Of a stretch of 64,000 nt of DNA, positions 40,759 through 49,863 are shown in pieces. A model generated the notes under the pieces. The model was not told the origin of the DNA, made no database searches, and saw nothing but the letters and a program-made list of their open reading frames with translations. How positions within the stretch are numbered: position 1 is the first letter of the stretch; each line of letters starts with the position of its first letter. Source of the stretch: Paenibacillus_D sp047238105 (GTDB lineage Bacteria > Bacillota > Bacilli > Paenibacillales > Paenibacillaceae); the NCBI RefSeq assembly GCF_047238105.1, contig NZ_JBDFMD010000001.1, forward strand, positions 3,596,001 to 3,660,000, given 5' to 3'. Made by a program: the position numbers and the translations under genes.

Positions 40759-42240
40759 ATGGTGACGGATAACAGGAGTGATGCTGCAAACAACCCAGGC
40801 TGGAACTTCGACAACAGCTATACCAGGCTTCCAGATCCGTTTTATTCCCGGCTGGAGCCGACCCCGGTCAGTGCTCCGGAACTGGTCGTCGTGAATGACG
40901 CGCTGGCAGCGGAGCTGGGACTGGATGCAGAGCTGCTCAAGACGCAAGAGGGCGCGGCCATCCTCGCCGGCAACCAGCTGCCGCCGGGAGCGGACCCGCT
41001 GGCACAGGCTTATGCAGGGCACCAATTCGGCCATTTCACGATGCTCGGCGACGGGCGTGCGATCCTGCTGGGCGAGCAGGTGACACCAGACGGCGAGCGC
41101 CGGGATATCCAGCTCAAGGGGCCGGGCCGGACGCCATACTCCCGGCAGGGAGACGGCCGGGCGGCGCTCGGTCCGATGCTGCGGGAGCATATCATCAGCG
41201 AGGCGATGCATGGCCTCGGCATTCCGACGACCCGCTCGCTGGCGGTGACACTTACGGGAGATCCGGTCTACCGGGAAGAAGTGCTGCGCGGGGCGGTGCT
41301 GACCCGGGTGGCGGCGAGCCATCTGCGCGTCGGGACGTTCCAATATGCGGCAGGACTCGGTCGCAAGGAGCTGCTGCAGGCGCTCGCGGATTATACGATC
41401 GAGCGGCATGATGCGGAGCTTGCGGGTACCGAAGACCAGTATCTGGCGCTGCTGCGGCACGTCGTCAGCCGCCAGGCGGCGCTGATCGCCCGCTGGCAGC
41501 TCGTCGGCTTCATCCACGGCGTGATGAATACCGACAATATGGCGCTCAGCGGCGAGACGATCGACTACGGCCCGTGTGCCTTCATGGACGTATTTGACCC
41601 GGCGACGGTATTCAGCTCGATCGACCGTCAGGGACGTTATGCTTACGGCAATCAGCCGAAGATCGGCGTCTGGAATCTCGCCCGTTTCGCCGAGACGCTG
41701 CTGCCGCTGCTGGATGAGGATACCGATGCGGCGGTACGGATCGCCGAAGAGGCGCTCGGCGCGTTCAGCACGGAGTTCGAGCAGCACTGGCTGAGCGGGA
41801 TGCGGGCCAAGCTGGGACTCTTCACCGAGGAAGCGGAGGACGGTGAGCTGGTGCGCGGACTGTTGGATCTGATGCATGCCGAGAAGGCGGATTACACTAA
41901 CACGTTCCGCGCTTTGACGCTGGGCCAGCCGGAGCGGTCGCCGCTCTCCTGCGCGGCAGACTTTGATGGCTGGCTGGAGCGTTGGCGGGCGCGCCGCGGC
42001 CGTCAGCCCGAGCTGGAGACGATGTCCGAGCAGCTGATGCGCCGCACCAATCCTGCGGTGATCCCGCGCAACCATCTCGTCGAGGAGGCATTGGCTGCAG
42101 CAGAAACCGGGGATTACGACGTCATGCACCGGCTGGTGGCGGCACTGGCCGATCCCTTCGCATATACTGCTGAGCAGGACGCCTACGCGGAGCTGCCGGA
42201 TAGCTCGGACCGGCCATACCGGACATACTGCGGGACTTGA
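40759..42240 (+). CDS. selO: Protein adenylyltransferase SelO (YdiU)
   Basis: Pseudokinase-fold enzyme that transfers AMP from ATP to protein hydroxyl groups, linked to redox homeostasis. 493 residues. Motifs: NPGWNFDNSYTRLPDPFYSRLEPTPV, YAGHQFGHFTMLGDGRAILLGE, DIQLKGPGRTPYSRQGDGRAALGPMLREHIISEAMHGLGIPTTRSLA, HGVMNTDNMALSGETIDYGPCAFMD, YGNQPKIGVWNLARFAE, and terminal YRTYCGT with the conserved Cys. ATG 40759 follows AAGGAGG. The EAL gene follows by 28 bp. Confidence 0.96.
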   Translation: MVTDNRSDAANNPGWNFDNSYTRLPDPFYSRLEPTPVSAPELVVVNDALAAELGLDAELLKTQEGAAILAGNQLPPGADPLAQAYAGHQFGHFTMLGDGRAILLGEQVTPDGERRDIQLKGPGRTPYSRQGDGRAALGPMLREHIISEAMHGLGIPTTRSLAVTLTGDPVYREEVLRGAVLTRVAASHLRVGTFQYAAGLGRKELLQALADYTIERHDAELAGTEDQYLALLRHVVSRQAALIARWQLVGFIHGVMNTDNMALSGETIDYGPCAFMDVFDPATVFSSIDRQGRYAYGNQPKIGVWNLARFAETLLPLLDEDTDAAVRIAEEALGAFSTEFEQHWLSGMRAKLGLFTEEAEDGELVRGLLDLMHAEKADYTNTFRALTLGQPERSPLSCAADFDGWLERWRARRGRQPELETMSEQLMRRTNPAVIPRNHLVEEALAAAETGDYDVMHRLVAALADPFAYTAEQDAYAELPDSSDRPYRTYCGT

Positions 42241-42268
42241 TGACATCTAGACAAAGGACTGATTTCAA

Positions 42269-43258
42269 GTGGACAATTGTGCAAGTTGTTATCCCGCGGA
42301 GCCCATCTATGAGCTCCGCGTGGAGGGGCGTCCCAATCTCGAGGTGCTGGCAGGCATGACAGCCATGCTGCCTCCCATGGAGCGCCATGGAGAAGGAGAC
42401 TGGCAGCAGCTTCGGCTGCGTGAGCAAGATCTGATCGGACTGGCGGACTTTGGCGCGGATCATATGGAGCTGGAGCGCATGTACTACCGATCGCTTGCCG
42501 ATCCGCAGTGGCAGCCGTTCACTCGCATCGGGGAGACGCTGGCGGCACGCTGGGTAGATGACGTCATCCTGCACGAGAGGGTCGTCTCCTGGGCTCAGCC
42601 GATACTGGATGCGCAGGGCGGGCTCTACGCGCACGAGATGCTGGCCCGTTTCGAGCAGCCGGACGGCAGCCTGCTATCGCCGGGTGAAGTCTTCGCCGCT
42701 GCGAAGTCGCGCAATCGGTTGTATGCGCTGGATAAGCTATGCCGCATGCAGGCGATCCGCAGCAGCGTCCACCTGCCGAAGAAAGTATTTATCAATTTCA
42801 TCCCGACGTCGATCTATTCGCCGGAGCATTGCCTGCGGTCGACAATCGCCCTTAGCCGGGAGCTCGGCTTCGAGCCGTCGAAATTCGTCTTCGAGGTCGT
42901 GGAGACCGAGCAGGTGGAGGATTATAAGCATCTCAAGACGATCCTCGACTATTATCAGGCCAGAGGCTTCCAATACGCGTTGGATGATGTAGGGGCGGGC
43001 TACAGCACGATCGAGCTGCTGGAGGATCTGAAGCCTCATTACATGAAGCTGGATCGGTCGTATGTGGATGGTGTCGCCGCACACGAGGAGAAGCAGGTCA
43101 CAGCGCTTCAGATGCTGGCTGCCGCCCGGGGCGCGGGGGCCGTCCCCCTCGCGGAAGGCGTGGAGAGGGAAGCGGACTTTGCATGGCTGCGGAATCAGGG
43201 CTATGAGCTTTTTCAAGGTTACTTGTTCGGCAGGCCTGAGCCGGTTGTTAAGCAATAA
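42269..43258 (+). CDS. EAL-domain cyclic-di-GMP phosphodiesterase
   Basis: 329 residues. EAL domain at about 95-325 with substrate and metal residues: AHEMLARF (EML for EAL), INFIPTSIY (Asn), FEVVETEQ (Glu), ALDDVGAGYS (Asp-Asp), MKLDRSYV (Lys, Asp), AEGVERE (Glu), LFQGYLFGRP (Gln). All catalytic positions appear present, so it is probably active in hydrolysing c-di-GMP to pGpG. The N-terminal about 90 residues start with CASCYP, a possible zinc or redox pair. GTG at 42269 has AAGGAC upstream. It is 28 bp after selO and ends at a strong terminator. Confidence 0.9.
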   Translation: MDNCASCYPAEPIYELRVEGRPNLEVLAGMTAMLPPMERHGEGDWQQLRLREQDLIGLADFGADHMELERMYYRSLADPQWQPFTRIGETLAARWVDDVILHERVVSWAQPILDAQGGLYAHEMLARFEQPDGSLLSPGEVFAAAKSRNRLYALDKLCRMQAIRSSVHLPKKVFINFIPTSIYSPEHCLRSTIALSRELGFEPSKFVFEVVETEQVEDYKHLKTILDYYQARGFQYALDDVGAGYSTIELLEDLKPHYMKLDRSYVDGVAAHEEKQVTALQMLAAARGAGAVPLAEGVEREADFAWLRNQGYELFQGYLFGRPEPVVKQ

Positions 43259-43276
43259 TACATACTTAACAGGAAC

Positions 43277-43304
43277 AGCCGTCTTGGTGGAAGACGGCTT
43301 TTTT
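43277..43304 (+). terminator. Terminator of selO-EAL unit
   Basis: AGCCGTCTT/AAGACGGCT perfect 9-bp stem followed by TTTTT. Confidence 0.92.
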
Positions 43305-43466
43305 CGTTGTTCAGGAAATGATACACGATCCCATCCGGCAGGCCCAATTCCTGTCTAAACAGGATGGTTGCTGTTTAATCAGGAGAGATATGGGTGAAAG
43401 GGTACATGAGGAAGGTTCTGCCAGCAGCAGGATCTTCCCGATATCCTGCAGAAAGGAGGTCAAGCC

Positions 43467-43709
43467 ATGAAAAAGATTAACCGGGTATTGCTGGTCCTTG
43501 CCATGGTGCTTGCAGTATCGTTCGCATTTGGAGCGGTTGCCTCTGCGGACTTCACTTACTGGTACAACGACGGCTCAAGCGCTTGGGCGCAGTTGCATTA
43601 TACGAACGATGAAGGAGCCTGGGCATTGCCGATTTATCAAAATTCCTTTGGCGATGTGTTTGACTTAAGCGACGTGCAAGAGATTCAGGTTGTCTATCTG
43701 AACCGATGA
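43467..43709 (+). CDS. Small secreted protein 1 (YW-DGS family)
   Basis: 80 residues. Clear signal peptide (KKINRVLLVLAMVLAVSFAFGAVASA) leaving a mature part of about 53 residues, DFTYWYNDGSSAWAQLHYTNDEGAWAL..., aromatic and acidic with no Cys. Strong ribosome site AAAGGAGG at 8 bases. It shares the pattern (T/S)YW(Y/F)-DGS...A-L-Y...G...YQ-S-G--F with the next gene. No known family; could be a bacteriocin-like, signalling or surface protein. Confidence 0.82.
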   Translation: MKKINRVLLVLAMVLAVSFAFGAVASADFTYWYNDGSSAWAQLHYTNDEGAWALPIYQNSFGDVFDLSDVQEIQVVYLNR

Positions 43710-43732
43710 CAGAGGGAAGGCGGTGAGATCCA

Positions 43733-43978
43733 ATGAACAAGCTGAAGAAAAGACTGTTTAGTGTCCTCACGGCAGTCATTATTGCCAGCTTTGCCATGGT
43801 CGGCTCGGCCAGCGCCCAGAACCAGGACGGTTCCTCCGGCGGTTGGTCCTACTGGTTCTACGATGGCTCCGGCTGCTGCGCGATGCTGTATCATGCGCCG
43901 GGCGACGGCAGCGCGCATGTGTTCACTGGCTTATACCAGGATAGTAATGGCGAGATCTTTTATTATGCAATCCAATAG
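43733..43978 (+). CDS. Small secreted protein 2 (YW-DGS family)
   Basis: 81 residues. Signal peptide (KKRLFSVLTAVIIASFAMVGSASA), mature part QNQDGSSGGWSYWFYDGSGCC... with an adjacent Cys-Cys absent from its partner, ending EIFYYAIQ. Ribosome site AAGGCGGTGAG. It starts 23 bp after protein 1 and is its paralogue by motif order. A terminator follows, so the pair is a two-gene operon. Confidence 0.82.
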   Translation: MNKLKKRLFSVLTAVIIASFAMVGSASAQNQDGSSGGWSYWFYDGSGCCAMLYHAPGDGSAHVFTGLYQDSNGEIFYYAIQ

Positions 43979-43999
43979 AAAGACCCCCAAAAGAAAAAA

Positions 44000-44027
44000 A
44001 AGGCTGCCGGATGCTCAGCAGCCTTTT
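44000..44027 (+). terminator. Terminator of the small secreted protein pair
   Basis: AAGGCTGC/GCAGCCTT stem then TTT, with A-rich sequence on the 5' side. Confidence 0.88.
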
Positions 44028-44166
44028 TGGTTGTTTGGGAAGTGATGCAACACTTTGAAAAGTGGATAAGCAGGTCGACGGAGTAGGGAAAAAGACCGCT
44101 GAGGGGAGTGCTCCCTCACGAACGGACACAGCAACGCCGCCCGGCGATTACGCCGCGAAGTAAGCG

Positions 44167-45084
44167 CTATGGCAGGATGTTGCCGGCCGCGCGATAGATG
44201 GCGTACCATTCTTCGCGGCTCAGCTGCACGTCGGCAGCCTTGCAGCAGTCCAGCAGGCGCTCGATGTTCATCGTGCCGGTAACCGGCTGCATGCGGGCCG
44301 GGTGGCGGAGCAGCCAGGCGATGGCGATCGTCGTGTTGCTCACCCCGTGGGCAGCCGCCACTTCGTCGATCTGCTTGTTCAGCTCGGGGAACTTGTCGCT
44401 GCCGAGGAAGACGCCCTCGAAGAAACCGTATTGGAACGGCGACCACGGCTGGATCGTGATATCGTGCAGGCGGCAATAGTCCAGGATGCTGCCGTCGCGG
44501 TTAACGGCGGCCTCGTTCTCCATGTTGACGTTGAAGCCTTGATCGATCATCGTCGTATTGGTGATGCTGAGCTGCAGCTGATTGGCGACGATCGGCTGCT
44601 TGACGTACTTTTGCAGCAGCTGGATCTGCATCGGATTCTGGTTGGATACGCCGAAATGACGCACCTTGCCGGAGCTTTCCAGCTTGTCGAATGCTTCAGC
44701 TACCTCCTCCGGCTCCACCAGCGTATCCGGGCGGTGCAGCAGCAGCACATCCAGATAGTCGGTCCGCAGGCGCTGAAGCAGGCTGTCCACGGAGCCCAGG
44801 ATATGCTCCTTGGAGAAGTCGAACATTCCTTTGCGTATACCGCACTTGGATTGGAGGATCAGCTTCTCCCGGACGGAGGGACTCATCTGCACGGCGTCGG
44901 CGAAGATCTCCTCGCAGGTGCCGCCGCCATAGATATCGGCATGGTCGAAGAAGTTGGCGCCGGCATCGAGCGCCGTCTTCACGAAGCGTTCGGCCTCCGG
45001 CTTGTCCAGTCCGTTGATGCGCATGCAGCCAACAGCAATGACAGGCACCTGCAGCTGACTGGTTCCCAGTGTAATCGTTCTCAT
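44167..45084 (-). CDS. Aldo/keto reductase, YdhF type
   Basis: 305 residues, NADPH-dependent (alpha/beta)8 oxidoreductase. Catalytic tetrad: Asp and Tyr in FFDHADIYGGG, Lys in LILQSKCGI, His in VLLLHRPD. QPWSPFQYGFFEG and TTIAIAWLLRHPARMQPVTGT build the cofactor end. ATG follows AGGAGGACATATCA. Substrate unknown. Confidence 0.92.
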   Translation of the reverse strand: MRTITLGTSQLQVPVIAVGCMRINGLDKPEAERFVKTALDAGANFFDHADIYGGGTCEEIFADAVQMSPSVREKLILQSKCGIRKGMFDFSKEHILGSVDSLLQRLRTDYLDVLLLHRPDTLVEPEEVAEAFDKLESSGKVRHFGVSNQNPMQIQLLQKYVKQPIVANQLQLSITNTTMIDQGFNVNMENEAAVNRDGSILDYCRLHDITIQPWSPFQYGFFEGVFLGSDKFPELNKQIDEVAAAHGVSNTTIAIAWLLRHPARMQPVTGTMNIERLLDCCKAADVQLSREEWYAIYRAAGNILP

Positions 45085-45183
45085 ATTGATATGTCCTCCT
45101 TAGTGGTCGAGCAGGTATGTAGTCGTTCTGTTGTCCATTATACCAGTCTGAAAAGGTTTTGCCAGTGCAGGGGCAAGATATAG

Positions 45184-45221
45184 GAAGCCGACCGGCTCCC
45201 CTCAAAGGAACCGGCCGGCTG
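45184..45221. terminator. GC-rich hairpin, possible terminator
   Basis: AGCCG-CCGG-TCC-like arm pairs with GGAACCGGCCGGCT. No T run on either strand. It lies between the aldo/keto reductase and the glycosidase transcript end. Confidence 0.35.
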
Positions 45222-45247
45222 GATCTTGTGCAAATACAAGAAAGCAT

Positions 45248-45405
45248 TCTCCTATCTGCTTAGCTTTTATTTCTCCGGAATGAAACGCGCTGCGCTTAGA
45301 GTTTTGCGAAGCAAAACTGGCATCGTAAGCACACAGCAACAGCCGTTTCACCTTGAAATACTAGAAAGTATATGATTCTCTTATCTACTTGGCTTGTATT
45401 TCTCC
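45248..45405. repeat. Composite hairpin repeat with direct-repeat flanks
   Basis: GGAATGAAAC (45278-45287) and AGCCGTTTCACCTTGA (45341-45356) are the same ends as in the 6039/6139 elements. The core carries AGTTTTGCGAAGCAAAACT, the hairpin type of 38401-38522. The whole is flanked by near-identical direct repeats of about 30 bp (TTCTCCTATCTGCTTAGC.. at 45248 and TTCTCTTATCTACTTGGC.. at 45375). Confidence 0.8.
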
Positions 45406-45462
45406 GACAAAGCTCTCCGCACGTCCTGGAAGGACGACGGAGTCGTTTTTGCTTGCGCCAGG

Positions 45463-47514
45463 CTATTCTGCTGTAAAAGATACCTCGCCGTCCGCCGCGC
45501 GGTACGTGTAGCTGCGTCCGCGGAATCGGATGCCGCGCACAGTCGTATCGCCCCACAGCGGCTCGACAGGAGTCATCTCGCCGTTCAGCGGCGGGACGAG
45601 ACCGAGGCCGCCCATCAGTACAGCGGCAGCCGGCATGCCGCTCCACCCTTGCAGATCGGAGCCTTTGCCGTATACCGGATCATAATATTCTACCGGTGTC
45701 AGCCATTGGCGCTCCAGGCCGTAAGTGAACCAGCGGGTGAGCGGGTACTCCCAGTCGTCGCGGCGCAGGCGCAGCTTGGCCATGGCTAGGACACCGCTCC
45801 AGTACGGCCAGTCGCTGCCGTTGTGATAGCGGAACGGGTAGGAAGACTTCTCCACCAGATGCTGGATATGGGTATATTGCGGGAATACGGTCATGACGCC
45901 CCAGTCGCCGAACGGCTGGTCCGGGTTGTTGCGGCTCTCCAGCCGGGCGGTGATCAGGTCGAGCACATGCTGCTGATCGTCCTGCTCCCCGATCCCGAAG
46001 GCAGGCGCCAGCGCCTGCTCGACGGAGATATTGTCCTCCTGCGCCTCTTCGCCGGCGGTGTTGTCGTAATTGCGGTAGCCGGTCTCATCCCGCCACAGCC
46101 GCTTGCGCAAAGCGCGCGTCAGCTCGTCGGTCTCCCGGGTCCAGGCGGCATGTGCATCAGCTTCCCAGCTGCCCGCAAACAGGCGGATCTCGCCATAGCA
46201 GAAACGGGCCCGCAAGTGCAGCAGAGCGGTATAGGCCACCGAGCCTTGACGGACAACGTTGTCGCACCAGTCATGACGGTTGTCCGGCTTGACCATCAGC
46301 TGCAGCTCGTCGTCGATCAGGTTGTTCATCTTGGTCATGCACAGCTCCATCAGGACTTCGATGGATCTGCCGCCTACCGATTCCTGCAGCAGCCCTTTGT
46401 CATGCGTCCAGGCCAGATAGTCGTGGAGCATGAGGATGAAGAAGGAGGGCGAGTCGTAGTGATCGGGCCAGAACTGCTCGTAGCGCTCGCGCAGCACATT
46501 GTAGATGACGGCGCTCGGACAGGAACCATCCTCGCCGATGCCATGGGCCAATGTGACGATCTCGTTGCGCACCCACTCCGGCTTGAATGGCAGCAGCGGC
46601 AATACGGTCCAGTAGCCGTCACGGAAGTATGTGCGGGAAGGGCTCTGATAGTTGACGCCGGCATAGAAGGCTGCGAAGGTGCCGCCGCTCTCCTTGTACA
46701 TCGAGTCCGAGACATTGAGACAGGCGGCGACGAGGGCATCCAGCGTCTCGTGGCCCGGCGCGCTGAACGAGCCGCTCAGCCACTGACGGTATTGCTGCGC
46801 AGCCTGCCATGCGGCATCGGCACCGGACCTGAGCTCGTCCAGGGGCATCGGCTGCAGTCCGCCCGAGACTGCCACCGTCATGACGATCTCCTGGCCGGGA
46901 GCGACTTCATCGGGATAATCAAGCACCATGCGAGGGCCGTCCTGCTCGATCCGCGAGGCGGAGTGGCTTGTAGCGAGATGCACGCGGTACGAATCGCCGA
47001 AGACGGCTTCCCAGCCGGTATGGTCTTCCGTCCACGTATCCTGCATCGGGGCTTCGGTGTAGGTGCCTTGCTTGGCGACGATGGCAGCGACGTAGCTCTT
47101 CAGCTCCCACTGCATGCCCTGACGCAGCAGGATGCGGGCCGGGCGGGTGCCGTGGTTGGCAAAGCGAAAACGCAGATACAGGGCATTATTGTGATCATCG
47201 CAATATTGGACGGCTGTCACGGCGACGCCGTCGAGCGCCTCTGCGGAGCCGAAGTCGATCTCCATGGCGCGGCCCAGGACGCGGACAGTCTTGCGGTGTT
47301 TGGCAGGGAGGCGGCGGCCGTTCACGGACCAGGCGGTGAACCATTCGCGCTCGGTCAGCAACTGCCATTCTCCGGCCACGGCGTATTTGGAGATGCCGCC
47401 ATTGCCGTCGAATTGCGCCACCAGGCGGCGGTTGGATACATCATAGTTGACGATGCTGTACCAGTAAGCCTCGGTCTCGAGGTGGTGACCGCGTGCGGTC
47501 GTTGTTGTATTCAT
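45463..47514 (-). CDS. Putative glycosidase with (alpha/alpha)6-toroid fold
   Basis: 683 residues, cytoplasmic (no signal). N-terminal beta-sandwich (about 1-240) then a long alpha-helical region with features of six-hairpin glycosidases (TYFRDGYWTVLPLLPF, WPDHYDSPSFFILMLHDYLAW, KPDNRHDWCDNVVRQGSVAYTALLHLRARF, NGSDWPYWSGVLAMAKL, LQGWSGMPAAAVLMGGLGL). Acidic residues in FRDGYW and NRHDWCDN are candidate catalytic or binding residues. No exact GH family can be assigned. ATG 47514 is preferred (GGAG at 9 bases). Third gene in a ROK repressor, ROK kinase, glycosidase operon. Confidence 0.75.
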   Translation of the reverse strand: MNTTTTARGHHLETEAYWYSIVNYDVSNRRLVAQFDGNGGISKYAVAGEWQLLTEREWFTAWSVNGRRLPAKHRKTVRVLGRAMEIDFGSAEALDGVAVTAVQYCDDHNNALYLRFRFANHGTRPARILLRQGMQWELKSYVAAIVAKQGTYTEAPMQDTWTEDHTGWEAVFGDSYRVHLATSHSASRIEQDGPRMVLDYPDEVAPGQEIVMTVAVSGGLQPMPLDELRSGADAAWQAAQQYRQWLSGSFSAPGHETLDALVAACLNVSDSMYKESGGTFAAFYAGVNYQSPSRTYFRDGYWTVLPLLPFKPEWVRNEIVTLAHGIGEDGSCPSAVIYNVLRERYEQFWPDHYDSPSFFILMLHDYLAWTHDKGLLQESVGGRSIEVLMELCMTKMNNLIDDELQLMVKPDNRHDWCDNVVRQGSVAYTALLHLRARFCYGEIRLFAGSWEADAHAAWTRETDELTRALRKRLWRDETGYRNYDNTAGEEAQEDNISVEQALAPAFGIGEQDDQQHVLDLITARLESRNNPDQPFGDWGVMTVFPQYTHIQHLVEKSSYPFRYHNGSDWPYWSGVLAMAKLRLRRDDWEYPLTRWFTYGLERQWLTPVEYYDPVYGKGSDLQGWSGMPAAAVLMGGLGLVPPLNGEMTPVEPLWGDTTVRGIRFRGRSYTYRAADGEVSFTAE

Positions 47515-47560
47515 CTTCAGCAGCTCCATTCAGAGGGTATAGTGTGGGATGCGGGCAGGT

Positions 47561-48571
47561 CTACTCTGCGTCTGTCGGGCGGGGCAGCACGCCTGCGAGC
47601 GCGCCGATCGCACCGGCCCGGTTGCCGAGCGTCGCCCGCGCGATCTCCGTCGATATCGGGGTTAGCGCGGCCACCCGCTCACGGATGGCCGATACATACC
47701 AGTCACCTGAGTCTGCCACACCGCCGCCGATCACGACCATGGCCGGATTGAGCAGCGAGACGGCATTGGCGATGCCGATGGCCATATACTCCAGCGGCTG
47801 CTCCAGTAGCAGCAAGGCTTCTGCATCACCTTGACCGGCTGCTGCCAGCACGTGGCGGGCGTCCACTGCGGCTGGATCGCCCCCGGTCATCCGAAGGATC
47901 AGGGAAGGCCCGGCGTCATCTGTACGCTGCGCCAGATGCTCCCGGGCCTGCCGACCGATGCCGCTGCCGGAGGCGATCTCCTCGAAGTGGCCGAACTGGT
48001 TGCCGTCGGCAGCCGTGGACGGCCCGGCAGGCCCTGCGGCGCTGGACCGTCGTGGCGAAGCGGCCAGCACGCTGTAGCCGAGCTCGCCGGCAGCTGCGGC
48101 TGCGCCCCGGTAGATGCGGCCGTCCAGGAACAGCGCGCCCCCGATGCCGGTGCCTACCGTGACCATCAGGAAGTCTCGGATGCCGCTGGCCGCCCCCTGC
48201 CACTGCTCGCCGAGCGCTGCGGCGTTGACATCATTGTCCAGATAGAGCGTGCCTTCGAAGCGGGCGCGCAGGATATCCGCTACCGCCGCTTCCCGCCAGG
48301 GGAAGGCAGGCGCGTGGGTGAGGATGCCCTCGGGACCGATCACCCCGGGGAAGCCGATGCCGATGCCACGGATCGCCTTCGACTCATATCCCAGCCGGGC
48401 CGCCTCCTTCGACAGCTCTTGGAGCATAGCGGCAAAAAAAGTCTCCGGTTCGGCGGAGGTCTCCGACGGCGTCCGCCATTCCGACAGGATCGTGCCATCC
48501 GCTCTGGCAAGCATCATCAACGTCTTGGTGCCGCCGATGTCGACGCCGGCATATAGCGGTGCTTGCTGCAT
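47561..48571 (-). CDS. ROK-family sugar kinase
   Basis: 336 residues. N-terminal phosphate loop AGVDIGGTKTLMMLA; catalytic Asp in LDNDVNAAALGE; VTVGTGIGGALFLDG; adenosine motif VVIGGGVADSG. The ROK zinc motif (HxxxxxxxxxxCxCGxxGC) is absent: after AAAAAGELGYSVL comes a Ser/Ala/Pro-rich insert with no Cys. ATG 48571 follows GGAGGAATC. It probably phosphorylates the sugar freed by the adjacent glycosidase; its identity is unknown. Confidence 0.88.
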   Translation of the reverse strand: MQQAPLYAGVDIGGTKTLMMLARADGTILSEWRTPSETSAEPETFFAAMLQELSKEAARLGYESKAIRGIGIGFPGVIGPEGILTHAPAFPWREAAVADILRARFEGTLYLDNDVNAAALGEQWQGAASGIRDFLMVTVGTGIGGALFLDGRIYRGAAAAAGELGYSVLAASPRRSSAAGPAGPSTAADGNQFGHFEEIASGSGIGRQAREHLAQRTDDAGPSLILRMTGGDPAAVDARHVLAAAGQGDAEALLLLEQPLEYMAIGIANAVSLLNPAMVVIGGGVADSGDWYVSAIRERVAALTPISTEIARATLGNRAGAIGALAGVLPRPTDAE

Positions 48572-48597
48572 GTATGATTCCTCCATTCGTGTCGTGG

Positions 48598-49767
48598 TCA
48601 AAGCGATTCTTCAATATGGGTCATCGTAGCTCTGGCGGCGGACTGCAGGGCGCCGGTCAGCACCGATTCGCTGCCGAGGGAAGCTGCATCCAGCTGCGGG
48701 GAGACGGACAGACGTTCATCCAGCAACGGTCTGACCGCATGCAGGAGAGCCTGCTGTTCACCGATTCGCCCACCCAGGACGATCCGTTGCGGCGCGAGCA
48801 GAGCAGTCAGATTATGCACCGCCCCGGCCAGTTCCTCTGCATAACCGGCGAGCGCCTGACGGGCCTGGGGGTCGCCGGCGGCAACCGCGGCGAACAATCC
48901 GTCAAGCGTCAGGCTGCCCGGCTGTCCGAGCTGGGACGGGCCGGAGGGCTGCAGGCTTGTGCGCGCACGGTCCAGCAAGGCTTGCTCCGACAACCGGTCC
49001 TCCAGCCGTCTGCCGTCCGCAAGCCGCATATCACCCAGCTCCCCGGCCGCGCCGCCCAGTCCCCGGAGCAGCCGCCCGCCGGTCATGATGCCTGCGCCGA
49101 TGCCGCTGTCGAGGAAGAGGAAGGCGAACACATCGTCCTCATGGCCGCGGTGGACAGCGTATTCAGCCAAGGCCGCCAGGTTGACGTCATTGTCGGCTGT
49201 GACCGGGCAAGGGAAGTGTTCGGCAAGGGATGTTCTCGCCAGAGCGGGTTCGCAGCCTTGAAGATGCGGGGCCAGCATCGATACTTCGCCGCGCGGCCCG
49301 ACCACGCCGGGGATGGCGAACGCTGCGCAGCCGATCTGATCCCAACGGGTGCCGGCACGCGCGAGGAGACGGTCCGCCTCGCTGCGAATCGATGGCAGCA
49401 GCTCTGAGGGGCTTCCGGGCAAGCTATCTATGCTGCAGGAGGCCTCCAGGATACGGTCGGCCTGCAGGTTGGCCAGCACCAGCCGCAGCCGGTCGGCGCC
49501 GAGCTGGACTCCGAGCACATGGTGGGAGGCTGCGGCGAAGCGGACTAATGTCGGCTTGCGTCCAGCCCCGGCCGAGCCCTGTCCGATCTCCTCGATCAGG
49601 CCCAGCTCGAGAAGGCTTTTGACGGCTGCCGACACCGTCGGCTTGCTGAGACCGGTGAGCCGGCTGATCTCCGCGCGCGAGAGCGTCGGCTGCCCGAGGA
49701 TCAGCTGCAGGATCCGCCGCTCGTTGATGCTGCGGATCAGTTGGGGGTTGCCGTTCGATTCTTTCAT
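48598..49767 (-). CDS. ROK-family transcription repressor (XylR/NagC-like)
   Basis: 389 residues. N-terminal winged helix RRILQLILGQPTLSRAEISRLTGLSKPTVSAAVKSLLELGLI (about 15-60), then a ROK sugar-binding domain (GVQLGADRLRLVLANL, DNDVNLAALAE, FLFLDSGIGAGIMTGGRLLRG, IVLGGRIGE) that lacks a complete kinase motif and the Cys cluster. ATG 49767 follows AAAGGATACC; the operator palindrome lies immediately upstream, excluding the more distal ATG at 49806. The kinase gene follows by 26 bp. Autoregulation and control of the operon are inferred. Confidence 0.9.
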   Translation of the reverse strand: MKESNGNPQLIRSINERRILQLILGQPTLSRAEISRLTGLSKPTVSAAVKSLLELGLIEEIGQGSAGAGRKPTLVRFAAASHHVLGVQLGADRLRLVLANLQADRILEASCSIDSLPGSPSELLPSIRSEADRLLARAGTRWDQIGCAAFAIPGVVGPRGEVSMLAPHLQGCEPALARTSLAEHFPCPVTADNDVNLAALAEYAVHRGHEDDVFAFLFLDSGIGAGIMTGGRLLRGLGGAAGELGDMRLADGRRLEDRLSEQALLDRARTSLQPSGPSQLGQPGSLTLDGLFAAVAAGDPQARQALAGYAEELAGAVHNLTALLAPQRIVLGGRIGEQQALLHAVRPLLDERLSVSPQLDAASLGSESVLTGALQSAARATMTHIEESL

Positions 49768-49792
49768 GCAGGTATCCTTTCGCAGCGCATTA

Positions 49793-49816
49793 TAGTTAGT
49801 AAACATTCCTAACTAA
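49793..49816 (-). promoter_or_regulatory. ROK-repressor operator palindrome
   Basis: AGTTAG-N9-CTAACT inside TAGTTAGTAAACATTCCTAACTAA, resembling the XylR operator layout TTAGTTTG...CAAACTAA. It sits 26 bp upstream of the repressor ATG. Confidence 0.7.
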
Positions 49817-49863
49817 TTGTAATCAAGGAAGGACCTGACGTCAACCGGCAGGGCCTCCCAATT

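Noticed and set aside
40494..40814. 106-codon minus-strand frame before selO
   Set aside because: It overlaps the selO start and ribosome site, has no motif and no Shine-Dalgarno sequence.
40741..42246. 501-codon minus-strand frame opposite selO
   Set aside because: It mirrors the GC-rich selO codons; SelO motifs are complete on the plus strand and the antisense protein resembles nothing.
45823..47751. 642-codon plus-strand frame opposite the glycosidase
   Set aside because: Antisense shadow of a protein with family-like motifs; no ribosome site.
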